Positions 22,958 through 31,241 of a stretch of 64,000 nt of DNA are shown piece after piece. Position 1 is the stretch's first letter; every line of letters starts with the position of its first letter. Source of the stretch: Bradyrhizobium canariense (GTDB lineage Bacteria; Pseudomonadota; Alphaproteobacteria; Rhizobiales; Xanthobacteraceae); assembly GCF_900105125.1 (NCBI RefSeq), contig NZ_LT629750.1:6847001-6911000 (forward strand). Direction: 5' to 3'. Under the pieces are notes generated by a model. The model was not told the origin of the DNA, did no database searches, and worked only from the letters and a program-made list of their open reading frames with translations. The position numbers were made by a program, and so were the translations under genes.

Positions 22958-25900
22958 AGCGCTTCAATCTTTCGGGCTGGGCGGTCAGCCATCCCGCACT
23001 CATTCTGTTCTTGATCATCGCGCTCGGCGCCGCCGGCTTCTTTTCCTACCAGCATCTTGGCCGGGCGGAAGATCCGTTCTTCACGGTCAAGGTGGTCAAC
23101 GTATCGGCGATCTGGCCCGGCGCGACCGCCGAAGAAATGCAGATGCAGGTCGCCGACCCGATCGAGAAGAAGCTGCAGGAACTGCCCTATTTCGAAAAGG
23201 TGCAGACCTATTCGAAACCATCCTTCACGGCGATGCAGGTCACCTTCAGGGACTCCACGCCGCCGAAAGACGTGCCGTACCTGTTTTATTTGCTGCGCAA
23301 GAAACTGGCTGACGTCCAGGGCGATCTCCCGACCGGCCTGCTTGGTCCCGTCGTCAACGACGAATTCAGCGATGTCGATTCCATCCTCTACATGATGACC
23401 GGCGATGGCGCCGATTATGCGCAGCTGAAGAAGGCCGCCGAAGGCATGCGGCAGCGGCTGTTGAAGGTGCCGGGAGTCACCAAGGTCGATCTCTACGGCA
23501 TCCAGGACGAGAAGATCTATGTCGAGTTTTCGCATGCGAAGCTCGCGACGCTCGGGATCACGCCGCAGGTGCTGTTCGATTCGCTGGCCAAGCAGAACAA
23601 TGTGGTGCCGGCCGGCACGGTGGAGACTTCGGCGCAACGCGTGCCGCTGCGCGTCACCGGCGCACTCGATGGCGCCAAGGCCGTCGCGGAGACGCCGGTC
23701 GAAAGCAACGGCCGGGTGTTCCGGCTCGGCGATATCGCGACCGTCACCCACGGCTATGTTGACCCGCCGAGTTTTGTGGTGCGCCAGAAGGGCAAGCCGG
23801 CGCTCGGCATCGGCGTGGTCACCGCCAAGGGCGCCAATATTCTCGAGCTCGGCAAGGACGTTTCCGACGCAACCGCGGAATTCATGAAGGCGGTGCCGCA
23901 GGGCATCAACGTCGAACAGATCGCCGACCAGCCGAAAGTGGTCGAGCACGCTGTCAGCGAATTCGTGCATTCGTTCGTCGAGGCGCTGGCGATCGTGCTG
24001 TTTGTCTCGTTCGTCGCACTGGGCTGGCGGACCGGCATCGTGGTGGCGCTGTCGGTGCCGCTGGTGCTGGCGATCGTCTTCATCGTCATGAATTCAATGT
24101 CGCTGGACCTGCACCGCATTACGCTGGGGGCGCTGATCATCGCGCTCGGGCTGTTGGTCGACGACGCCATCATCGCGGTCGAGATGATGGTGGTGAAGAT
24201 GGAGCAGGGTTGGGACCGCGTCCGCGCGGCCTCCTTTGCCTGGGAATCCACCGCCTTCCCGATGCTGACGGGAACGCTGGTGACGGCGGCCGGCTTTCTT
24301 CCGATCGGCTTTGCCAATTCGGCGGTCGGCGAATATGCCGGCGGCATCTTCTGGATCGTGGCGATCGCGCTGGTCGCGTCCTGGTTCGTGGCGGTGATTT
24401 TCACGCCCTATATCGGCGTCAAATTGCTGCCGAATATCACCGTGCATCACAATCACGATCCGCACGCGGTGTATGAGACCCGCGTCTACCGCATTCTCCG
24501 CAGCATGATCCAGTGGTGCGTCGAGCACCGCATCAAGGTCGTGCTGGCGACGGTTGGTGTCTTCGCGCTGTCGATCGTGGCCTTCGGTCATGTGCAGCAG
24601 CAGTTCTTCCCGCTGTCCGAGCGGCCCGAATTGTTCCTGCAATTGCGCCTGCCGGAAGGCACAGCGATTGGCGTCACCCAGCAATCCGTGACGAAGGCCG
24701 AGGCGCTACTGAAGGACGACAAGGACATCTCGACCTACACCGCCTATGTCGGTCAGGGCTCTCCACGCTTCTGGCTCGGCCTCAATCCGCAACTGCCGGA
24801 TGAATCCTTTGCCGAGATCGTGATCGTCGCCAAGGACGTCGAGGCGCGCGAACGAATCAAGGCGCGGCTGGAAAAGGCGGTCGGTGACGGCGTTCTGACC
24901 GAAGCGCGGGTGCGCGTCGATCGGTTCAATTTCGGCCCGCCGGTCGGCTTTCCCGTGCAATTCCGCGTGATCGGACCCGACACCAAAACCGTGCGCGAGA
25001 TCGCCTATAAGGTGCGCGATGTGGTCAAGCAGAATCCCAACGTCAGGGATCCGCAACTCGACTGGAACGAGCAGTCGCCGTACCTGAAGCTGGTGGTCGA
25101 TCAGGATCGCGCCCGCGCGCTCGGCCTGACCCCGCAGGATGTCTCGCAGGCGCTGAGCATGCTGATCTCAGGTGCGCCGGTGACCACCGTGCGCGACGGC
25201 ATCGAGAAGGTCGAGGTGGTGGCACGCGCGGTGCCGTCCGAACGGCTCGATCTCGCCCATGTCGGCGATCTCACCATCACCTCGCGCAATGGCGTCGCCG
25301 TGCCGCTGCAACAGATCGCCAAGATCGAATACTCCCACGAGGAGCCGATCCTGTGGCGGCGCAACCGCGACATGGCGATCACGGTGCGCGCCGACGTCGC
25401 CGATGGCGTGCAGGCGCCTGACGTCACCAACCAGATCTGGCCGAAATTGCAGGAAATCCGCGACAGCCTGCAGCCGGCCTACCGGATCGAGGTGGGTGGC
25501 GCGATCGAGGAGTCGGCCAAGGGCAATGCCTCGATCTTCGTGCTGTTTCCGCTGATGGTCATTGTCATGCTGACCTTGCTGATGATCCAGTTGCAGAGCT
25601 TCTCACGGCTGTTTCTGGTGTTTCTCACCGCGCCGCTCGGCATTATCGGTGCGTCGCTGGGGTTGAATGTCGCGAACCAGCCGTTCGGCTTCGTGGCGCT
25701 GCTCGGACTGATCGCGCTGGCCGGCATGATCATGCGCAATGCGGTGATCCTGGTCGACCAGATCGAAACCGACGTGTCCCACGGCCTGACGCGCCGGGAG
25801 GCCATCGTCGAGGCCACCGTCCGCCGCGCCCGCCCGGTGGTGCTGACGGCGCTGGCTGCGATCCTGGCGATGATCCCGCTGTCGCGCTCGGCGTTCTGGG

Positions 25901-26094
25901 GACCGATGGCGATCACCATTATGGGGGGGTTGTTTGTTGCGACCTTCCTGACCTTGCTGTATCTGCCGGGCCTCTATGCATTGTGGTTTCGCAAGAGCCT
26001 TGAAGAAAGCGGTCCGAACGAACACATTGATCTTGCGCCGCAACATCATGATGGGTCACAGCCCGCATTTCCGCTTGCTGCGGCCGCGGAATAA
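22954..26094 (+). CDS. RND family efflux transporter permease
   Basis: 1046 residues, normal for an RND pump. The start MKRFNLSGWAVSHPALILFLIIALGAAGFFSYQHLGRAEDPFF and the block ATAEEMQMQVADPIEKKLQELPYFEKVQTYSKPS are typical of the HAE-type branch found with single-gene adaptors. The TM4 proton-relay motif GALIIALGLLVDDAIIAVEMMVVKMEQG shows the paired acidic residues. Two large periplasmic loops and twelve helices are visible, ending with ALIGLIALAGMIMRN and TMGGLFVATFLTLLYLPGLYALWFR-type sequence. The pump works with the adaptor at 21644. ATG 22954 has GGGGAG 6 nt upstream, from the second copy of the duplicated segment. Confidence 0.93.
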   Translation: MKRFNLSGWAVSHPALILFLIIALGAAGFFSYQHLGRAEDPFFTVKVVNVSAIWPGATAEEMQMQVADPIEKKLQELPYFEKVQTYSKPSFTAMQVTFRDSTPPKDVPYLFYLLRKKLADVQGDLPTGLLGPVVNDEFSDVDSILYMMTGDGADYAQLKKAAEGMRQRLLKVPGVTKVDLYGIQDEKIYVEFSHAKLATLGITPQVLFDSLAKQNNVVPAGTVETSAQRVPLRVTGALDGAKAVAETPVESNGRVFRLGDIATVTHGYVDPPSFVVRQKGKPALGIGVVTAKGANILELGKDVSDATAEFMKAVPQGINVEQIADQPKVVEHAVSEFVHSFVEALAIVLFVSFVALGWRTGIVVALSVPLVLAIVFIVMNSMSLDLHRITLGALIIALGLLVDDAIIAVEMMVVKMEQGWDRVRAASFAWESTAFPMLTGTLVTAAGFLPIGFANSAVGEYAGGIFWIVAIALVASWFVAVIFTPYIGVKLLPNITVHHNHDPHAVYETRVYRILRSMIQWCVEHRIKVVLATVGVFALSIVAFGHVQQQFFPLSERPELFLQLRLPEGTAIGVTQQSVTKAEALLKDDKDISTYTAYVGQGSPRFWLGLNPQLPDESFAEIVIVAKDVEARERIKARLEKAVGDGVLTEARVRVDRFNFGPPVGFPVQFRVIGPDTKTVREIAYKVRDVVKQNPNVRDPQLDWNEQSPYLKLVVDQDRARALGLTPQDVSQALSMLISGAPVTTVRDGIEKVEVVARAVPSERLDLAHVGDLTITSRNGVAVPLQQIAKIEYSHEEPILWRRNRDMAITVRADVADGVQAPDVTNQIWPKLQEIRDSLQPAYRIEVGGAIEESAKGNASIFVLFPLMVIVMLTLLMIQLQSFSRLFLVFLTAPLGIIGASLGLNVANQPFGFVALLGLIALAGMIMRNAVILVDQIETDVSHGLTRREAIVEATVRRARPVVLTALAAILAMIPLSRSAFWGPMAITIMGGLFVATFLTLLYLPGLYALWFRKSLEESGPNEHIDLAPQHHDGSQPAFPLAAAAE

Positions 26095-26112
26095 TTGAAC
26101 ATTGGTATCCGA

Positions 26113-26721
26113 ATGACGCTGATCTCAGAACATGTCGAAACCGACACACGGGAGCGGATTCTCGTGGTGGCGGAGCGTCTTTTCCGCCAGATCGGCTACC
26201 AGAAGACCACGGTCGGGGATATCGCCAAAGAGCTGCGCATGAGCCCGGCGAACGTCTATCGCTTTTTCGATTCCAAGAAGGCGATCCACGAGGGCGTGGC
26301 GCGCGGCCTGATGGGCGGGGTCGAGGACGCGGCGCAGGTCATCGCAGGCAAGCGCGGATCGGCGGCTGCAAAACTGCGCGAACTCATGACGACGATCCAC
26401 CGCATGAACTGCGAACGCTATGTCGGCGATTCCAAGCTGCATGAGATGGTCGAGATCGCGATGCAGGAGAGCTGGGAAGTCTGCGTCGCCCATATGGAGC
26501 GGGTCACCGAGACCATCGGTGCCGTCATCGCCGAGGGCGCCGCGTCAGGTGAGTTCGAGGTCGATGACGTGGTGGAGGCGGCGATGTGCGCCTGCACCGC
26601 GATGATGCGGTTTTTTCATCCGCAGATGATCGCGCAATGCGCCAACAAGCCGGGCCCCTCGCTCGACCAGATGATCGATTTTGTGCTCGCGGCGCTGACG
26701 CCGCATGCTAAAAAGAACTGA
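26113..26721 (+). CDS. TetR/AcrR family regulator of the RND operon
   Basis: 202 residues. The HTH region is DTRERILVVAERLFRQIGYQKTTVGDIAKELRMSPANVYRFFDSKKAIHEGVARGLM, with MSPANVYRFF as recognition helix. The C-terminal helices (TTIHRMNCERYVGDSKLHEMVEIAMQESWEV) fit the TetR_C domain commonly found behind adaptor-RND pairs. It starts 18 bp after the pump stop; ATG 26113 is chosen over TTG 26095, which abuts that stop. It is probably co-transcribed with the pump and represses the promoter at 21570-21611. Confidence 0.9.
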   Translation: MTLISEHVETDTRERILVVAERLFRQIGYQKTTVGDIAKELRMSPANVYRFFDSKKAIHEGVARGLMGGVEDAAQVIAGKRGSAAAKLRELMTTIHRMNCERYVGDSKLHEMVEIAMQESWEVCVAHMERVTETIGAVIAEGAASGEFEVDDVVEAAMCACTAMMRFFHPQMIAQCANKPGPSLDQMIDFVLAALTPHAKKN

Positions 26722-26725
26722 GTGT

Positions 26726-26808
26726 CGTCATTCCGGGATGGTGCGTCAGCACCAGACCCGGAATCTCGAGATTCCGGGTTCGATGCTCCGCATCACCCCG
26801 GAATGACG
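26726..26808. repeat. Family A repeat, copy 3 (short form)
   Basis: It begins GTCATTCCGGGATGGTGCG and ends CACCCCGGAATGACGG, with an inner hairpin around CCCGGAATCTCGAGATTCCGGG. It lacks the 18-nt GATG...CATC palindrome. It lies directly behind the TetR gene. Confidence 0.85.
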
Positions 26809-26861
26809 GTGGTGGTTGCCGAAGTCGGCGCAGCCTCGCGAATGGAAAAGGAAGATTGAGC

Positions 26862-27485
26862 GTGACCGAGAAGGATTTGCACTATTACGAGCCGGCGAAC
26901 GGCCACGGCCTCAAGCATGATCCCTTCAACGCCATCATCGCGCCACGCCCGATCGGCTGGATCTCCTCTCGCGACACCAGGGGCAACGTCAATCTGGCGC
27001 CCTACAGCTTCTTCAACGGCTTCAATTACATTCCCCCCATCATCGGCTTTTCCTCGACGTCCTGGAAGGACAGCGTCGTCAACATCCAGGAGACCGGCGA
27101 GTTCGTCTGGAATCTCGCGACCATGGATCTGGCGAAGCAGATGAATGCCACGGCCGCGCATGTCGCGCGCCACGTGAACGAATTCGAAATCGCGGGCCTG
27201 ACGGCGGCGCCGAGCCGGCTCGTCAACGTGCCCCGGGTCGCGGAAAGCCCGGTCTCGTTCGAATGCAAGCTGACGCAGATCATTCAGCTCCAGGGTGCTG
27301 ACGGCAAGAAGGTGCAGGGCTGGCTCACGCTGGGTGAGGTCGTCGCCGTGCACATCGACAAGACCCTGATCAAGGATGGCGTCTACCAGACCGCGCTGGC
27401 CCGCCCCATCGTGCGCGCCGGCCGCAGGGGCGATTATTTCGAAATCAGGCCCGAGGCCATGTTCGAGATGGTACGGCCGGACTGA
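26862..27485 (+). CDS. Flavin reductase family protein (FMN-binding split barrel)
   Basis: 207 residues. It contains the family core AIIAPRPIGWISSRDTRGNVNLAPYSFFNGFNYIPPIIGFSS and DSVVNIQETGEFVWNLATMDLAKQMN, where the flavin phosphate and isoalloxazine are held. Such proteins reduce FMN with NAD(P)H or act as flavin-dependent reductases for partner monooxygenases. GTG 26862 has AAAGGAAGA 8 nt upstream and is preferred over TTG 26856. It stands 193 bp before the fad cluster on the same strand. A second, different member of the family is at 55108. Confidence 0.85.
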   Translation: MTEKDLHYYEPANGHGLKHDPFNAIIAPRPIGWISSRDTRGNVNLAPYSFFNGFNYIPPIIGFSSTSWKDSVVNIQETGEFVWNLATMDLAKQMNATAAHVARHVNEFEIAGLTAAPSRLVNVPRVAESPVSFECKLTQIIQLQGADGKKVQGWLTLGEVVAVHIDKTLIKDGVYQTALARPIVRAGRRGDYFEIRPEAMFEMVRPD

Positions 27486-27678
27486 ACGGCATTACCATAA
27501 GTCGCGTTGGTATCGCGTTTGTCGCGGAACTGTTGCGTTGCAGTGCCGTTATCAATTCCGCTTTACTCTCCATGCGAAGCATCAAGTGATTCTCGGTCTT
27601 TGCTGCTAGATTGAGCCGCTTTTTCTGCGAATGCGGGCCTTCCGGCCGCGCTGCTGTCTTGACCACGAGGACATCGCC

Positions 27679-29949
27679 ATGAGCTCCTTTCGCCGCGACT
27701 TCATCACCAAGCCGATTTTTTCCTGGGCGCGCGGCGTGCTGCCGGCGATGTCGGATACCGAGCGCGAGGCGCTGGAGGCCGGCGATGTCTGGTGGGACGC
27801 CGATCTCTTCACCGGCAATCCCGACTGGTCGAAACTGCTCGCCAATGCGCCGGCGACGCTGACACCGGAAGAACAGGCCTTTCTCAACGGCCCGGTCGAC
27901 GAGCTCTGCGCGATGCTCGACGACTGGAAGATCAACTGGGAATGGCGCGATCTGCCGCCGGAAGCCTGGGACTTCATCAAGCGACACAAATTCTTCGGCA
28001 TGATCATCCCTGCGGAATTTGGCGGGCTTGGTTTCTCGCCCTATGCGCATTCCGAAGTGGTGCGGAAGATCTCGACGCGGTCGCTGGCGGCGGCCGTCAC
28101 GGTGATGGTGCCGAATTCGCTCGGACCCGGCGAACTCCTGATGCGCTTTGGCACCAAGGAGCAGCAACAGACCTGGCTGCCCAAGCTTGCGGACGGGCGC
28201 GAGATTCCCTGCTTCGGATTGACCAGCCCGGAAGCGGGCTCCGACGCCGCCTCGATGATCGACAGCGGCATCATCTGCAAAGGCAATTTCGAGGGGCGCG
28301 AGGTGCTCGGCCTGCGTCTCAACTGGCACAAACGCTATATCACGCTGGGGCCGGTGGCGACGTTATTGGGTCTCGCCTTCAAGGCCTATGACCCCGATCA
28401 TCTCGTCGGCTCGCAGGAAGAGCTCGGCATCACGGTGGCGCTGATCCCGACCCATCTGCCCGGCGTCGAGATCGGCCATCGTCATCTGCCCTCGATGCAG
28501 GTGTTTCAGAACGGCCCGAACTGGGGCCGCGACGTCTTTATTCCACTGGATTACATCATCGGCGGGCAGGAGCGCTTGGGTCAGGGCTGGAAGATGCTGA
28601 TGACGGCGCTGGCCGCCGGACGCGGCATTTCGCTGCCGTCGCTGTCGGCCGCGGGCGCGGCCTATGCCGCGCGCACCACGGGCGCGTATGCGCGGATCCG
28701 CGAACAGTTCAATGTGCCGATCGGCAAATTCGAAGGCATCGAGGAGCCGCTCGCCCGGATCGCCGGCACCGCTTATTTGCTCGATGCGGCGCGGCGGCTG
28801 ACCTGCGCGGCGCTCAACCAGGGCCATCATCCCGCGGTCATTTCAGGCATCATGAAGCTGCATGCCACCGAGCGGATGCGGATTGCGATCGACGACGCCA
28901 TGGACATTCACGGCGGCAAGGCCGTGATCGACGGTCCGCAAAATTACTTGGGCAACCTCTATCGGTCGGTGCCGGTCGGCATCACGGTCGAGGGCGCTAA
29001 TATTTTGACGCGCAATCTGATCGTGTTCGGGCAGGGCGCCATTCGCGCGCATCCTTATCTGCTGGACGAGATGAACGCCCTCGGCGAGCCGGACCACGCC
29101 AAGGGGCTGGACGCGTTCGACAAGGCGTTCTGGAAACATGTCGGTCACAGCATCACCACGCTGTTCCGGGCCTGGGGCCGGAGCTGGAGCGGCGGCATGT
29201 TCGCGCCCGCGCCCGACGCCGGCGAAGCGACCGAGTTCTATCGCCAGCTTTCGCGCTACTCCTCGGCGTTCGCGCTATGCGCCGACATGGCGCTGCTCAC
29301 GCTCGGCGGCGCGCTGAAGCGCAAGGAAATGCTGTCGGCGCGGTTCGGCGATATCCTGTCTGAACTGTATTTGCTGTCGGCGGCCTTGAAGCGCTGGCAG
29401 GACGAAGGCCGTCAGCAGGCCGATTTCGTCGCGCTGGAATGGTGCATGGAAAGCGGCTTCAAGACCATCGAGCTGCGTTTTGCGGAAATTCTGGCGAATT
29501 TGCCGAACCGCGTTGTCGGCATCGTTCTGAAATTCCTGATCCAGCCGTTCGGCACCCGCGTACTCGGCCCGTCAGATCAAGTGATCCACCAATGCGCGCA
29601 GCTTCTGCTGGAACCATCGGCGGCCCGTGACCGGCTGACATCGGATCTCGCGCATGTCGATGACGATCGCGGCGTCGCGCGGCTGGAGAAGGCGTTCCTT
29701 CTGGTGACCGGGGCGGAGGATATCGCCAGGAAGATGCGTGCCGCCCGCCTTCGCGATTGGAACGAGGCGGTGAAAAAGGGCGTCATCACGCAAGCGGAGG
29801 GCGAAAAGCTCGCCGCCGCGCACGAAGCCGTCGCAAAAGTGATCGAAGTCGACGACTTCGCACCGGAAGCGATCTCGCCGATTTACAAGAAACCCGCCGA
29901 CGTGCATCAGTTCTTCCAGGAGTTGGGTGAGCAGAGGGCGGCAGGCTGA
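27679..29949 (+). CDS. fadE: FadE-type acyl-CoA dehydrogenase
   Basis: 756 residues, the long form that carries the C-terminal DUF1974 extension found in E. coli FadE. ACAD blocks are WDFIKRHKFFGMIIPAEFGGLGFSPYAHSEVV, CFGLTSPEAGSDAASM, RGISLPSLSAAGAAYAARTTGAYARIREQF and IDDAMDIHGGKAVIDGPQNYLGN. It introduces the trans-2 double bond in long- or medium-chain acyl-CoAs using FAD and passes electrons to ETF. ATG 27679 has GAGGAC 7 nt upstream. Its stop overlaps the thiolase start (TGATG), indicating tight co-translation in the fad operon. Confidence 0.9.
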   Translation: MSSFRRDFITKPIFSWARGVLPAMSDTEREALEAGDVWWDADLFTGNPDWSKLLANAPATLTPEEQAFLNGPVDELCAMLDDWKINWEWRDLPPEAWDFIKRHKFFGMIIPAEFGGLGFSPYAHSEVVRKISTRSLAAAVTVMVPNSLGPGELLMRFGTKEQQQTWLPKLADGREIPCFGLTSPEAGSDAASMIDSGIICKGNFEGREVLGLRLNWHKRYITLGPVATLLGLAFKAYDPDHLVGSQEELGITVALIPTHLPGVEIGHRHLPSMQVFQNGPNWGRDVFIPLDYIIGGQERLGQGWKMLMTALAAGRGISLPSLSAAGAAYAARTTGAYARIREQFNVPIGKFEGIEEPLARIAGTAYLLDAARRLTCAALNQGHHPAVISGIMKLHATERMRIAIDDAMDIHGGKAVIDGPQNYLGNLYRSVPVGITVEGANILTRNLIVFGQGAIRAHPYLLDEMNALGEPDHAKGLDAFDKAFWKHVGHSITTLFRAWGRSWSGGMFAPAPDAGEATEFYRQLSRYSSAFALCADMALLTLGGALKRKEMLSARFGDILSELYLLSAALKRWQDEGRQQADFVALEWCMESGFKTIELRFAEILANLPNRVVGIVLKFLIQPFGTRVLGPSDQVIHQCAQLLLEPSAARDRLTSDLAHVDDDRGVARLEKAFLLVTGAEDIARKMRAARLRDWNEAVKKGVITQAEGEKLAAAHEAVAKVIEVDDFAPEAISPIYKKPADVHQFFQELGEQRAAG

Positions 29950-31232
29950 TGGCGCGACCGGTTTTTATCGTCGACGGCAGCCGGACGCCGTTCCTGAAAG
30001 CGCGCTCCGGACCCGGCCCGTTCACGCCGGTCGATCTTGCCGTGCAATGCGGCCGGCCGTTGCTCGCCCGGCAGCCCTTCGCGCCCAGCGCGTTCGATCA
30101 GGTCATTCTCGGCTGCGTCAACGTGATTGCCGACGAGATGAACCCGGCCCGTGTCGCTGCGCTGCGGCTCGGCATGGGCGAGGCGATGGTCGCATTCACG
30201 GTGCAGATCAATTGCGGCTCGGGCATGCAATCGATCGATACGGCGTATCGTTATATCCGCGAAGGCAACGCGAATCTGATCCTGGCCGGTGGTTCGGAAG
30301 CGCTGAGCTACGCGCCACTGGTATGGCCGCAGCAGGGCGTGCGCTGGTTCGCGGGCCTTGCCGGCGCCAAAGGCATCGGCGCCAAGATCATGGCGGCGTT
30401 GAAGGCGCGTCCTGCTTATTTCAAGCCGATCATCGGCCTGGAGCGCGGGCTGACCGATCCGATCACCGAACTGAATATGGGGCAGACCGCCGAAGTGGTT
30501 GGGCATCTGTTCGGCATTACGCGCGTGCAATCGGACGCCTATGCTGCCGAGAGCCACAAGCGGTTGGCCAACGCGCAGTCACAAGGCTGGCTGAAAGGCG
30601 AGGTCGAAACCGCCTTTGCGCGCGACGGCAAATTCTACGACCATGATGACGGCGTGCGCCCCGATTCCACGCCGGAGACATTGGCAAAGCTGAAGCCGGT
30701 GTTCGAGCGGCCGTGGGGCCAGGTCACTGCCGGCAACTCCTCGCAGATCACCGACGGCGCCTCATGGGTCATCCTGGCCTCGGAAGATGCGGTGGCCAAG
30801 CATGGCCTGACGCCAAAGGCTGCGATTCTCGATAGCCAATGGTCGGCGCTTGATCCCAGTATCATGGGGCTTGGTCCGGTGCTGTCGGCGACCGAGCTTC
30901 TGAAGCGCAACGATTTGACCTTGCAGGATATCGAGACCTGGGAATTGAACGAGGCGTTCGCGACCCAGGTGCTGGGATGCCTTGCCGCCTGGAATGATGA
31001 AAAATTCTGCCGCGAGATCCTCGGTCTCGAAGCGGCGGCCGGAGAAATCGATCAGGCCAGGCTCAACGTCGACGGCGGCGCGATCAGCCTTGGTCATCCC
31101 GTCGGCTGCAGCGGCAACCGCATCGTGTTGCATCTCGTCAACGCGATGAAACGGCTGGGCACCAAGCGCGGCATCGCCACCGAATGCATCGGCGGCGGGC
31201 AGGGCGGGGCCATGTTGATCGAAGCGGTATAA
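29949..31232 (+). CDS. Acetyl-CoA C-acyltransferase (thiolase)
   Basis: 427 residues. The thiolase catalytic set is complete: acyl-accepting Cys89 in INCGSGMQS, His383 in SLGHPVGCSG and Cys413 in TECIGGGQGGAM. LNEAFATQVLG is the conserved loop. The FadI-like N-terminus (FIVDGSRTPFLKARSGPGPF) and length fit a beta-oxidation 3-ketoacyl-CoA thiolase that cleaves acetyl-CoA from 3-ketoacyl-CoA. It overlaps fadE by one base at its start and lies 9 bp before the bifunctional enzyme, so the three act together. Confidence 0.92.
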   Translation: MARPVFIVDGSRTPFLKARSGPGPFTPVDLAVQCGRPLLARQPFAPSAFDQVILGCVNVIADEMNPARVAALRLGMGEAMVAFTVQINCGSGMQSIDTAYRYIREGNANLILAGGSEALSYAPLVWPQQGVRWFAGLAGAKGIGAKIMAALKARPAYFKPIIGLERGLTDPITELNMGQTAEVVGHLFGITRVQSDAYAAESHKRLANAQSQGWLKGEVETAFARDGKFYDHDDGVRPDSTPETLAKLKPVFERPWGQVTAGNSSQITDGASWVILASEDAVAKHGLTPKAAILDSQWSALDPSIMGLGPVLSATELLKRNDLTLQDIETWELNEAFATQVLGCLAAWNDEKFCREILGLEAAAGEIDQARLNVDGGAISLGHPVGCSGNRIVLHLVNAMKRLGTKRGIATECIGGGQGGAMLIEAV

Positions 31233-31241
31233 GGAACGGTC

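Noticed and set aside
26095..26112. TTG 26095 as start of the second TetR gene
   Set aside because: It directly abuts the pump stop with no room for a ribosome-binding site; ATG 26113 matches the family N-terminus.
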